DNA from: a virus
Strand: one strand, 5' to 3'
Virus record (IMG/VR): IMGVR_UViG_3300047552_000112
Span: 1 to 20,212 of that record
DNA: 20,212 bases
Shown here one piece after another: positions 1 to 6,103 of the stretch. The translations under genes were made by a program, and so were the position numbers. Positions within the stretch are counted from its first letter, which is position 1; every line of letters starts with the position of its first letter. Under the pieces are notes generated by a model. That model worked only from the letters and a program-made list of their open reading frames with translations, was not told the origin of the DNA and ran no database searches.

Positions 1-374
1 GTCAACACAGCGATGATGTCGTCGGCTTCAGCACGGTCATACTTGATAACCTTGTAGGGGAAATACACAGCGAGGTCATCGCGGATCTCAGACATGGTGT
101 CAAAGATTAATTTCCAATCAAGGTCAGAAGCATCACGTGCTTTCTTGCGACTGGCTTTGTAGTGTTCAAAGACTTCCTTGCGCCAGTACTTACGACCGTC
201 AGTTGCGATTACAATCTGACCGTATTCTTTACCATACTTCTTCTTGTACGACTTGATAGTCGAAAGAACAACGTGACGAATAAGGTTCTTGACTTCTGCT
301 TCAGTACCTTTCAACTCTCGTTGGAATGTTAGGATAGTTGCCAAAGCAACTTGTGAATAATCTACGAGAATCAT
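1..374 (-). CDS. rnh: RNase H / 5'-3' FEN-like exonuclease, 3' part cut by window edge
   Basis: The first 124 codons of a T4 RNase H-type nuclease; the rest lies beyond base 1. T4 RNase H removes RNA primers from lagging-strand fragments and belongs to the FEN/5' nuclease family. Visible family features are an N-terminal LVDYSQ with the first metal-binding Asp (D5), ATDGRKYWRK around D59, a basic helical-arch stretch FEHYKASRKKARD (residues 69-81), and EADD (116-119), which carries further active-site acids. Spacing and wording match T4 RNase H closely, though this start is about 15 residues shorter at the N-terminus. The ATG at 374 shares one base with the stop of the gene upstream (TAATG), so the two are translationally coupled. 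T4 RNase H is about 305 residues, so roughly 40% of the gene is here. Confidence 0.93.
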   Translation of the reverse strand, partial: MILVDYSQVALATILTFQRELKGTEAEVKNLIRHVVLSTIKSYKKKYGKEYGQIVIATDGRKYWRKEVFEHYKASRKKARDASDLDWKLIFDTMSEIRDDLAVYFPYKVIKYDRAEADDIIAVL

Positions 375-1495
375 TAAAATGCTCCGAGGATAATACATTC
401 CTCATTGATGCGACCGTTCGGTGCCGCAGGTTTAGTTTTCAAAGTCTTGAATGCAGCATTCAGAGGACGCTTAGTCATTGCCAACCCTTTGAAGAAGTCT
501 TCAGGTTTGCGCAGGGTCATAGACTTAGATTCTACAACATCAAAGCCGATCAGGGTTGTACCCTTAACAGCAAGACCAGAATCAGCCTTGTACACTTGAA
601 CCTTACGATACTTGGTATTGTAGATCCAAACTTCTTTGGCACCAATCATATCTTCAGGCTTCACTGACTTCAGTTTCAGTTCAGCGAATTCCTTCATGTA
701 CTTAACCTTAGCAACTTGCTTAGACAGAGGTACAGCTTTGCGAGCACGAGGTGCACGAGTAGCCTTGGCAGTTTGAACTGCTTGGTTACAGTCACTGATA
801 ATCTGTTCAACAAACTCAGCGAACTTCTTCAGTTCTCGTTTGGTGAGATGACTGTATCCTTCGACGAGTTGTTTGTCGTCTCCAGCAAGGGCTTCGCGCA
901 GTTCTGCTGCGGTTGAGATAAAGAACTCTCCAATGCGTTTTGCGATTGGAGCGGACACGTTATTCGATGCCAGATAACCCTTCGTCGAGAAGTCTGATTT
1001 CTTATTGATGATGAAGTCATCAATTGCTCCCTCAATTTCACCTGCTAGTTCGTGAGCCTTGTCGTCCATGCGTTGTTGGATAGAAGGTTGGGCAGCAACC
1101 AAAGCAGCAGTTGCAGCAGCTTTCTTATCGGCTTTGTCTTGAGACTTTTGACGAGAGCCGATCTGTTCTTTCAAGAATGCAACACGCTCATTGAAGAAGT
1201 TAAGTTCTTTCTCTTGAAGAGCAGAACCACCTTCTTGAAGACGTGCCAAGATACCAGCATATCGGAAGTGGTATTCATCAACCTTCAACATTTCAACTGC
1301 AGTCTTCTTATCGACTTTGGCATAATGGCTGATGAACCACTTCTTCTTATCTTTGTCGTCGTGATTCGTGTTGTAGTAATTCAACGCACGGAGCAAGTCA
1401 GACTTATAATTGTCTTCGGTCAAAGTAACTTCGACACCCTTGCTCATGCGCTCGGCTTTTTCAATTAGTTTTTGTCGTTTTGCGGCAGTAGCCAT
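374..1495 (-). CDS. Conserved T4-like phage protein of unknown function, 373 aa
   Basis: A 373-residue, Lys/Ala-rich, mostly helical soluble protein with no signal peptide or membrane segment. It starts MATAAKRQKLIEKAE, has an EKELNFFNERVAFLKEQIG segment near residues 95-113, a basic stretch TRAPRARKA near residue 245, a beta-rich region around residues 285-340 (KEVWIYNTKYRKVQVYKA) and ends GRINEECIILGAF. I recall similar proteins, including that C-terminus, in cyanophages and related T4-like phages, but no function. It has its own near-consensus sigma70 promoter and a GGAGGATTTATCCT leader. Its stop overlaps the rnh start by one base and dsbA lies upstream, so a role in DNA metabolism or late transcription is plausible from context only. 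Confidence 0.8.
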   Translation of the reverse strand: MATAAKRQKLIEKAERMSKGVEVTLTEDNYKSDLLRALNYYNTNHDDKDKKKWFISHYAKVDKKTAVEMLKVDEYHFRYAGILARLQEGGSALQEKELNFFNERVAFLKEQIGSRQKSQDKADKKAAATAALVAAQPSIQQRMDDKAHELAGEIEGAIDDFIINKKSDFSTKGYLASNNVSAPIAKRIGEFFISTAAELREALAGDDKQLVEGYSHLTKRELKKFAEFVEQIISDCNQAVQTAKATRAPRARKAVPLSKQVAKVKYMKEFAELKLKSVKPEDMIGAKEVWIYNTKYRKVQVYKADSGLAVKGTTLIGFDVVESKSMTLRKPEDFFKGLAMTKRPLNAAFKTLKTKPAAPNGRINEECIILGAF

Positions 1496-1522
1496 AGGAT
1501 AAATCCTCCAAGTTATAGAATA

Positions 1523-1552
1523 ATTATACCCTATTTCCTAATTAAAGTCAAG
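1523..1552 (-). promoter_or_regulatory. Sigma70-type early promoter for the 373-aa gene and rnh
   Basis: On the minus strand TTGACT and TATAAT are separated by 17 bp. The -35 is followed directly by TTAATT, giving the block TTGACTTTAATT shared with three other promoters here, and GGG precedes the -10. The dsbA stop codon TGA lies inside the -35 hexamer. Coordinates are good to about one base. Confidence 0.85.
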
Positions 1553-1814
1553 CGGTTTTTTGCGTTGTAGTAGCTTCGTCGTAGATCTCCATAAACTCTT
1601 CGTGCTCGGCTTCCACCTGAGTACGGTTCTGTTTATGGTATGTTTTTGCGATCTTATTAATGATTTTCTTACTAATCTTGAATTCGTCTGACTTTTCCTT
1701 AACGATTTCGCGAATCAAATCACGTTCAGCTTCGATACGGAGCATAGAGTTACTCAACTCTTGAATTGCTCCCATAAACTTCTTACGATCTTGTTCAGTA
1801 GAAAACATGCTCAT
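1548..1814 (-). CDS. dsbA: DsbA-like dsDNA-binding / late transcription accessory protein
   Basis: An 88-residue charged helical protein resembling T4 DsbA, a small double-strand DNA-binding protein linked to late-promoter regions. The C-terminal half fits best: KKIINKIAKTYHKQNR followed by EAEHEEFMEIYDE, against the T4 pattern K-x-FNRLLALYHKDNR...EAETEEVVELYD. In T4, dsbA also sits beside rnh, so synteny supports the call. The start overlaps the stop of the small membrane-protein gene upstream (ATGA). The stop codon falls inside the -35 box of the next promoter. The alternative is an unrelated small helical phage protein, but sequence and neighbourhood together make that unlikely. Confidence 0.8.
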   Translation of the reverse strand: MSMFSTEQDRKKFMGAIQELSNSMLRIEAERDLIREIVKEKSDEFKISKKIINKIAKTYHKQNRTQVEAEHEEFMEIYDEATTTQKTA

Positions 1815-2002
1815 TTCTTGAAACTCACTTCTGTTTTAAATACAGCTGGGATGATGAAAGCAGCAAGCCAAGTTTCCAAAGTGTATGGAATGGCAAGTGC
1901 AGGGAACAATGTGTTCAATGCCCAAATTGCGGCAAGTGGTCCACCGATAACCATTAAAGCAGCGAGGACAACCACGCCGATTACAATCATACCTTTACTC
2001 AT
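1811..2002 (-). CDS. Small membrane protein, 63 aa
   Basis: The start is placed at ATG 2002, giving MSKGMIVIGVVV, because GGAGAAACAAAATG supplies a good ribosome-binding site and the ATG overlaps the upstream stop (ATGA); an in-frame start at 2062 would lie deep in the upstream gene. Residues about 5-24 (MIVIGVVVLAALMVIGGPLA) and 38-54 (TLETWLAAFIIPAVF) are hydrophobic, so one or two membrane-spanning helices are likely. The C-terminus is short and basic (SFKK). No family recognised. It sits in a tight operon between a WYL_2/Sm-like protein and dsbA, and is presumably made early and inserted in the inner membrane. Confidence 0.75.
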   Translation of the reverse strand: MSKGMIVIGVVVLAALMVIGGPLAAIWALNTLFPALAIPYTLETWLAAFIIPAVFKTEVSFKK

Positions 2003-2316
2003 TTTGTTTCTCCAATAGAAAATGTTACGTTTTTGATAGAGTCCCAACGGAAGGATCTCCATTCATTTGTGATGGTGTCAAAGACACGTAGAGCGGATCC
2101 ACCAGTCGTGCTATTTGTCGTTTCCTCCAACCCTGACTTTGGTTGCTTGTCGACGGGGATGCGGGATTCTGAGAGGGTGCAGAACATTTCTCGTTCTGTC
2201 CCATCTTTCTTGGTGAAAGTAACGCACAAATCTGTTGTGAGCTCATCGTGTAAAAGTCCTCTTAGCCAAGTTTGAAATTCTGGGTCAGTACCCAGCGGTT
2301 GTTTAACTTCTGTCAT
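1999..2316 (-). CDS. WYL_2 / Sm-like SH3 beta-barrel phage protein
   Basis: A 105-residue protein with the pattern of the phage WYL_2 (DUF2693) family, predicted to form an Sm-like/SH3 beta-barrel: DLCVTFTKKDGTEREMFCTL (about residues 29-48), a P-x-D linker, then VFDTITNEWRSFRWDSIKN (about 78-96), where W-R-S-F-R-x-D-S-I is the hallmark. Family members are common in T4-like phages. The related WYL fold senses ligands or nucleic acids, but no activity is established for these short versions. Start: GAGTGAAAAATG at 2316; the gene overlaps the upstream one by 14 bp and ends in an ATGA overlap with the membrane-protein gene. Confidence 0.7.
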   Translation of the reverse strand: MTEVKQPLGTDPEFQTWLRGLLHDELTTDLCVTFTKKDGTEREMFCTLSESRIPVDKQPKSGLEETTNSTTGGSALRVFDTITNEWRSFRWDSIKNVTFSIGETK

Positions 2317-2491
2317 TTTTCACTCTTTCATAATAATCAACTAACGGTTTCCAGAAAGCAAGAAACTCTTCTGGGGTTGCAAAGAACTTATGATTGGTTT
2401 CATAAGTTCCATAATCTGTGGTGATCAGCGTTTGGATAGTTCCAGCTGGCACAGGAATCTCTTTAACAGTAATTGTATGGGGATATGTCAT
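2303..2491 (-). CDS. Hypothetical protein, 62 aa
   Basis: A small soluble protein with two beta-like stretches (TITVKEIPV; TIQTLITTDYG) followed by an aromatic helical segment, ATPEEFLAFWKPLVDYYERV. No family recognised. The ATG at 2491 shares one base with the stop of the gene upstream (TAATG), and the 3' end overlaps the WYL_2 gene by 14 bp. This is the tight packing seen throughout the arm and the main evidence that it is real. Confidence 0.6.
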   Translation of the reverse strand: MTYPHTITVKEIPVPAGTIQTLITTDYGTYETNHKFFATPEEFLAFWKPLVDYYERVKNDRS

Positions 2492-2826
2492 TAATTTCTC
2501 CGCATGGTTGCGATTTCAATAGCTTGTTCATCAGAGAAGATTGGAACAGCGTTGGATTTGTGCATTGTACCAATACCTTTGATCTTGTCGCCAGTATAAA
2601 CAGGTGCGGCTTTCTTTGTACAATCGTGATAGCCAGTATTCAATGATGGAAACTTTGGAGTCTCGCGAACGAATGGCTTCGGTTGTGCAATAGGCTTTAC
2701 TGTTTTGGTAACAGGTTTGGTTTCGTACTTCTTTAGTAGCTTCGCCCAAGAGGCATCCAACTCACGTTGCTTCGCTGTTGGTTTGTTGGCTTTGCGCTTT
2801 TTGAATGATGTATGAATAACTTGCAT
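2491..2826 (-). CDS. Conserved hypothetical phage protein, 111 aa, probably leaderless
   Basis: A basic, proline-rich protein beginning MQVIHTSFKKRKANKPTAKQ, with repeated KP/KT motifs (residues about 38-53) and a conserved-looking C-terminal part GYHDCTKKAAPVYTG...GIGTMHKSNAVPIFSDEQA. I recall similar C-termini in T4-like marine phages, function unknown. The reading frame extends upstream to a GTG at 2883, but a promoter (-10 at 2833-2838) lies inside that extension, so the ATG at 2826 is chosen. Only 6 nt separate the -10 from this ATG, so transcription should start at or next to the A of the ATG and no Shine-Dalgarno can exist. If the mRNA is not leaderless, the GTG or an internal start would have to be used. 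Confidence 0.65.
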   Translation of the reverse strand: MQVIHTSFKKRKANKPTAKQRELDASWAKLLKKYETKPVTKTVKPIAQPKPFVRETPKFPSLNTGYHDCTKKAAPVYTGDKIKGIGTMHKSNAVPIFSDEQAIEIATMRRN

Positions 2827-2832
2827 GATATA

Positions 2833-2861
2833 ATTATACCTGATAAGTTCTTGTAAGTCAA
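2833..2861 (-). promoter_or_regulatory. Sigma70-type promoter with predicted start site on the ATG at 2826
   Basis: TTGACT (2856-2861), 17-bp spacer, TATAAT (2833-2838), with GG before the -10. The -35 begins one base after the stop codon of the 57-aa gene. The distance from -10 to the ATG is 6 nt. Confidence 0.8.
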
Positions 2862-3035
2862 CTATTGAAGAGTTTCCCAACACGCGAAGGGAGTTTGTCG
2901 ATCGCAGATTTCTTCAAAGAGGTATTCCTCGATTTCGTCGAGTTCTTGCGTTGTGATATGCTCAGCTCCAAGAATGCCGTCAAAGACAGCTTGGATAATC
3001 ATTTCACGATCTTCAATAACAAAATCAACTTGCAT
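2862..3035 (-). CDS. Hypothetical acidic protein, 57 aa
   Basis: A 57-codon gene starting MQVDFVIEDREMIIQAVFDG and ending DRQTPFACWETLQ. It is acidic and helical (ELDEIEEYLFEEI near residues 31-43), with no membrane segment or recognised domain. The start overlaps the end of the upstream gene by 11 bp and the stop TAG directly abuts the -35 of the next promoter. It is too small for homology-based judgement by eye; position and packing are the support. Confidence 0.6.
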   Translation of the reverse strand: MQVDFVIEDREMIIQAVFDGILGAEHITTQELDEIEEYLFEEICDRQTPFACWETLQ

Positions 3036-3333
3036 TTAGTTTAGCCTGTAGACGTTTAACTTCAGCTTTGAGGTTGCGGTTTTCGTATTCAGCCCAACCA
3101 AGTTTATCCTGCATAGTTTTCATCATTAAACCAAAGTCACGATTGGCAGGTGCTAGGTCTTCAACTGGACGGATAATGAATTTACCATTCTCCCAGTCAA
3201 AGCCACTTGTTGCACTCTTGACTGCAACCATTGGTATTGCACCAACAGTAATGTATGGAAGTTCAATCGCGATCATAACTTCAGAATCATCTTTCGCATA
3301 CTGCAATGCGATTTTTAGATCTTCAACTTTCAT
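3025..3333 (-). CDS. Hypothetical protein with C-terminal coiled coil, 102 aa
   Basis: The start is placed at ATG 3333 (MKVEDLKIALQYAKDD) because GAGG lies 6 nt upstream; a longer frame to 3411 would run well into the upstream gene. The N-terminal half has the look of a small alpha/beta domain (VMIAIELPYITVGAIPMVAV, then GFDWENGKFIIRP near residues 43-55). The C-terminus (ENRNLKAEVKRLQAKLNAS) is a short coiled coil suited to dimerisation. No family recognised. It overlaps both neighbours. Confidence 0.6.
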   Translation of the reverse strand: MKVEDLKIALQYAKDDSEVMIAIELPYITVGAIPMVAVKSATSGFDWENGKFIIRPVEDLAPANRDFGLMMKTMQDKLGWAEYENRNLKAEVKRLQAKLNAS

Positions 3334-3514
3334 CTTCATCCTCGTACTGGTGATAACCAACAACTTCGCAAACGCTCTCCACCAACTGGGGTGCTTTTTC
3401 CCAACACTCATCGGATTGGTAGATAGCTTCAGGGCAAGAGATCTCTAATCTGTGAACAAATTCTTTACAAACATTCCAGAGTGCCATCAGTTCGGCATGG
3501 GTAGGTTCATTCAT
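3323..3514 (-). CDS. Conserved small hypothetical protein, 63 aa
   Basis: A helical acidic protein, MNEPTHAELMALWNVCKEFV..., with a central IS-C-P-E-A-I-Y-Q-S-D segment (residues 25-35) and an acidic tail YEDEDES. I recall the ISCPEAIYQ-type motif in short T4-like phage proteins of unknown function. The ATG overlaps the phosphatase-like gene's stop (ATGA), which supports this start and co-translation. Confidence 0.6.
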   Translation of the reverse strand: MNEPTHAELMALWNVCKEFVHRLEISCPEAIYQSDECWEKAPQLVESVCEVVGYHQYEDEDES

Positions 3515-4017
3515 ACATCACCTTCAAAATTGTCAGGGAGCCAAACACCACCGTCAGATAACCAACCACCAACGGAAGTCTTTGGCTCATCACTATCGTA
3601 AGTCAACCCAAGGGCTTTCATCATACGATGCTTCACACGTAGATTAGGTTGACGGAAACGATCAGTCGCAGTAAACCCCATCATGGTAGCAACTTCAACC
3701 ACAGCACCTGATCGGCAGATACCAGCGTGGCAATGAACAACAACGTTCATAGAGTTAGCCAAAGCATGTTGAAGCAGACGAACAATCTCATCAGCTTGTT
3801 CTTGGCTGATTTTGAAGTCATCATCGAAACCGTCTTCGTCTTCAGCATCCAAGAAGTCAAACTGGTGAACTTCTTTGAACGCAAACTTAGGGGTTGGGTG
3901 GTCTCCTGGCGGATCAGAGATTTGGATGAGCATAGAATTGGCACCACAGTCGTAGTGGGAACCATTTCTCACCGAATCACGGCTCACATTTTCAATCCAA
4001 CGAATAGTCACTTTCAA
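3511..4017 (-). CDS. Dual-specificity-type (Cys-dependent) phosphatase
   Basis: A 168-residue protein carrying the protein tyrosine/dual-specificity phosphatase P-loop VVVHCHAGICRSGAV, matching HCx5R(S/T): nucleophile C96, phosphate-binding R102, S103. Upstream acidic residues (D54-D58 region, FDFLDAEDEDGFDDD) could supply the general acid. The length suits a compact catalytic domain without extra modules. Members of this superfamily dephosphorylate proteins, RNA 5' ends, phosphoinositides or nucleotide derivatives, so the substrate cannot be told from sequence. It lies in an early operon with a MazG-like enzyme, downstream of the NAD+ genes, so a nucleotide or NAD-derived substrate is possible but is inference. 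It overlaps both neighbours. Confidence 0.82.
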   Translation of the reverse strand: MKVTIRWIENVSRDSVRNGSHYDCGANSMLIQISDPPGDHPTPKFAFKEVHQFDFLDAEDEDGFDDDFKISQEQADEIVRLLQHALANSMNVVVHCHAGICRSGAVVEVATMMGFTATDRFRQPNLRVKHRMMKALGLTYDSDEPKTSVGGWLSDGGVWLPDNFEGDV

Positions 4018-4168
4018 TCTCCATCAAGAGGGTTTTATCATATACTTCTAGCAGGTCTTCGTCTGAAATTTCTTTCAGTTCGTGTTCTGCAATCATAAAC
4101 TTTTCCATCAGTTGCTCAGGGGTGAAAGCAAACAGGATATACTCAGTCATCAATTCACGGAGGCTCAT
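3992..4168 (-). CDS. Hypothetical acidic protein, 58 aa
   Basis: A 58-codon gene, MSLRELMTEYILFAFTPEQL..., ending MEIESDYSLD. It is strongly acidic and helical, with no membrane segment. The start overlaps the MazG-like stop (ATGA) and its 3' end overlaps the phosphatase gene by 26 bp. No family recognised. Confidence 0.6.
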   Translation of the reverse strand: MSLRELMTEYILFAFTPEQLMEKFMIAEHELKEISDEDLLEVYDKTLLMEIESDYSLD

Positions 4169-4434
4169 ACAATGTTACTCCATTGAGCGAGTTTTTCACG
4201 TTTCTTTTCTGAGGCATCAATCACATTATCCCAACAGATCAAACCCTTTTCGCGCATCAGGTCAAACATACAAACCAAGTCACCGATTTCTTCTTCAAGG
4301 TGCTCACGATTAGTCTTTGGCTTTCCTGGCTTGTAGTTGTCGATACCGAAACGGTGAATCTTACTGATTGCCACAACCACTTCTGCGCATTCTTCTTGCG
4401 CAATATCCATAATCTCTACTTCAACCGAGTTCAT
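4165..4434 (-). CDS. MazG-like nucleoside triphosphate pyrophosphohydrolase
   Basis: An 89-residue all-alpha NTP-PPase of the MazG/dUTPase-2 type. It has the metal-binding pattern E15-x2-E18 (AQEECAEVV) and, after a loop, E49-x2-D52 (LEEEIGDL), as expected for EExxE...ExxD. Such enzymes hydrolyse NTPs or dNTPs to NMPs and pyrophosphate; phage MazGs have been proposed to act on dNTP pools or to lower (p)ppGpp. The start at 4434 (MNSVEVEIMD) is preferred for its 14-bp overlap with the upstream gene and a GGA about 8 nt upstream; an ATG at 4467 would add 11 residues. The single short domain is typical of phage versions. Confidence 0.78.
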   Translation of the reverse strand: MNSVEVEIMDIAQEECAEVVVAISKIHRFGIDNYKPGKPKTNREHLEEEIGDLVCMFDLMREKGLICWDNVIDASEKKREKLAQWSNIV

Positions 4435-4585
4435 TATACAATTCCAATTCTTGTTCCATTTGTTCACACGTCCAACAATAATACAACCACTCTACGAATT
4501 CCTGATACTCGTCGTCAAGTTGAGCCTGACGTTCAGCTTCGGTAGCTTCTTGCAGTTCTAAGTTGATTTCTTTTATCGTCTTCAT
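4421..4585 (-). CDS. Hypothetical acidic helical protein, 54 aa, probably leaderless
   Basis: MKTIKEINLELQEATEAERQ followed by acidic helices and a WLYYCWTCEQMEQE segment (residues about 34-47). No family recognised. The ATG at 4585 lies 6 nt downstream of a perfect TATAAT (4592-4597), so the predicted transcription start is the A of the ATG and there is no room for a Shine-Dalgarno. The in-frame TTG at 4603 would lie upstream of the transcript start. The 3' end overlaps the MazG-like gene. Confidence 0.62.
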   Translation of the reverse strand: MKTIKEINLELQEATEAERQAQLDDEYQEFVEWLYYCWTCEQMEQELELYNELG

Positions 4586-4591
4586 ATAATG

Positions 4592-4620
4592 ATTATACCC
4601 CAAGACTTAATTAAAGTCAA
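4592..4620 (-). promoter_or_regulatory. Sigma70-type early promoter, start site on the ATG at 4585
   Basis: TTGACT (4615-4620), 17-bp spacer, TATAAT (4592-4597). It carries the shared block TTGACTTTAATT and GGGG before the -10. It serves the small-gene operon that includes the MazG-like and phosphatase-like genes. Confidence 0.87.
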
Positions 4621-4644
4621 GGGGTATTTTCGTAATACTAAAGT

Positions 4645-6045
4645 TTACTTGTTAGAGTTGGCTCGGACTTCCTCGAAGGTGTAATCCTTGCTCAAGTTAC
4701 CATTCCAGTAGACTGGCACCAGAGCATTAGACCAACCACCGATACCTTTATCAGACCAACCAGTTGGAGCAGTTACGCCAGAAGCGAACTCACCACCAGA
4801 GTTAGTCCAAAGGGTAACACGACCAGCTTTAGACTTCTTACCAGCGTCAGTGATAGGATCTTTCTGAACGTCAACCCAAGTACCATTGATCAATGCAGCC
4901 GAACACTTCATAGCGAATCGTTGTGTGTCTCGATCAATTTGTTGGAGCAAGGCACCGCCCATACCGAATGCAATATTGTCTGCTGACCATCCCATTGCAG
5001 TGAGTGCCCCAAGGATAGAGCGGATGGACAACTCATTGACACCGTCCCCTTGGATGAGGCGAACGTTATTGAGGACTTTGAATCCTTTTGCGTTTGTAGT
5101 GTATCCAAACTTTGCTCCTAAAATCTCAATCAACTTCATATTAACTTCAACAGGATCACCAGAGTCGGGTCGGATAACCACTGTCGCACCAGAGGCGATA
5201 ACCTCTTCCTTGAGTTCTTCACCCCAGAGTTTGCTTGCTGCATTAAAGATGTCATATGAGTCACTCACAACTGCCAAGATAGAACCTTCACGACCGAATT
5301 GCTTCAGCATGTTACGGTATGCTTCTACTTCACCTGCACGACCCCAGCTGGTAATGGTGCTGTGTTCTGCGGCTGGAATTGAGAAACCTGCAACACCAGC
5401 GCTGTAATACTCACGAGCATAAAGGACACCAGTGATAGTGTCACTACCCATAAAATTAACCAAGTGCGCTGCGCCACCAATCCCCGCAGATTCCATACTT
5501 GAAACACCACGGGCACCGAAATCATGCAACTTAAAATCAATACCAGCAGGGTCACCAGTCTTCTCCAAATATTCTTTGATAATGTTTTTGATAGTTTTGG
5601 ACTGAGTGGCCACAGTGGTAGGATACCAAACTGCACGAAGCAAGGCAGTCTCAAGCCAAGTTGTCAACCAGAAACATTCTGGGTCTGTGTTCTCGATAGT
5701 CGCCAGTACATTTTTGACAGGCACCACAGTGCCTTCAGGTACAGCACGAATGACCAAAGGTAAGAAACCTTGGTGCTGATCAAGGATGTATTGCCACGCT
5801 TCACGATTAAATGGTTCACCGTGGGCTGTAAGAATTTCATCTGCAACATCAATGTCGGCTTGGGTAATTGGCTCAAGCAGATACTCCTTAATGAATGCTT
5901 GTAAACCGAAGAACAGGGTTTGATCGTAGCGACCACCACGTGATTCGATGTAAGAGTAGATGCCAGTTGTACCAGCGGGATATTGTTTCATCATGCTGAC
6001 TTTGTAGCTGTCAGTGTTGAGGATGATGTTTTTAGCGAGTTTCAT
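4645..6045 (-). CDS. nadV: Nicotinamide phosphoribosyltransferase
   Basis: A full-length (466 aa) NAMPT/NadV enzyme: nicotinamide + PRPP gives nicotinamide mononucleotide. Diagnostic motifs are NTDSYKVSM at the N-terminus (10-18), HDFGARGVSS (174-183), GSDT with D202 (equivalent to human NAMPT D219, which selects the amide over nicotinic acid), AAEHST with H228 (human H247), VSDSYDIFNA (260-269), and IRPDSGDP with R292 (human R311, PRPP/phosphate binding). The next phage gene upstream makes NAD+ from NMN, so the two form a complete two-step salvage route. It has its own promoter and an AAGGAG site 6 nt before ATG 6045. No sign of truncation or lost catalytic residues. Confidence 0.96.
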   Translation of the reverse strand: MKLAKNIILNTDSYKVSMMKQYPAGTTGIYSYIESRGGRYDQTLFFGLQAFIKEYLLEPITQADIDVADEILTAHGEPFNREAWQYILDQHQGFLPLVIRAVPEGTVVPVKNVLATIENTDPECFWLTTWLETALLRAVWYPTTVATQSKTIKNIIKEYLEKTGDPAGIDFKLHDFGARGVSSMESAGIGGAAHLVNFMGSDTITGVLYAREYYSAGVAGFSIPAAEHSTITSWGRAGEVEAYRNMLKQFGREGSILAVVSDSYDIFNAASKLWGEELKEEVIASGATVVIRPDSGDPVEVNMKLIEILGAKFGYTTNAKGFKVLNNVRLIQGDGVNELSIRSILGALTAMGWSADNIAFGMGGALLQQIDRDTQRFAMKCSAALINGTWVDVQKDPITDAGKKSKAGRVTLWTNSGGEFASGVTAPTGWSDKGIGGWSNALVPVYWNGNLSKDYTFEEVRANSNK

Positions 6046-6074
6046 AGTAAGCTCCTTACTTGTTTCTATACTTA

Positions 6075-6103
6075 ATTATACCTGATCTTTGAATTAAAGT
6101 CAA
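6075..6103 (-). promoter_or_regulatory. Sigma70-type early promoter for nadV
   Basis: TTGACT (6098-6103), 17-bp spacer, TATAAT (6075-6080). It shares the TTGACTTTAATT block and GG before the -10, and an A-tract precedes the -35 as in the 1,523-1,552 promoter. The stop codon of the upstream NadM gene lies inside the -35. Confidence 0.87.

Noticed and set aside
1052-1468. Plus-strand frames opposite the left-arm genes (also 3068-3448 and 3727-4098).
   Set aside because: They are shadows of well-supported minus-strand genes with no promoter or ribosome-binding site of their own.
4624-4638. Inverted repeat GTATT/AATAC between nadV and its downstream promoter.
   Set aside because: It is only 5 bp, A/T-rich and without a T-tract, as expected by chance.
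4886-5407. A 173-codon plus-strand open frame opposite nadV.
   Set aside because: It is antisense to a complete conserved enzyme, has no plausible domain, and follows its codon periodicity.
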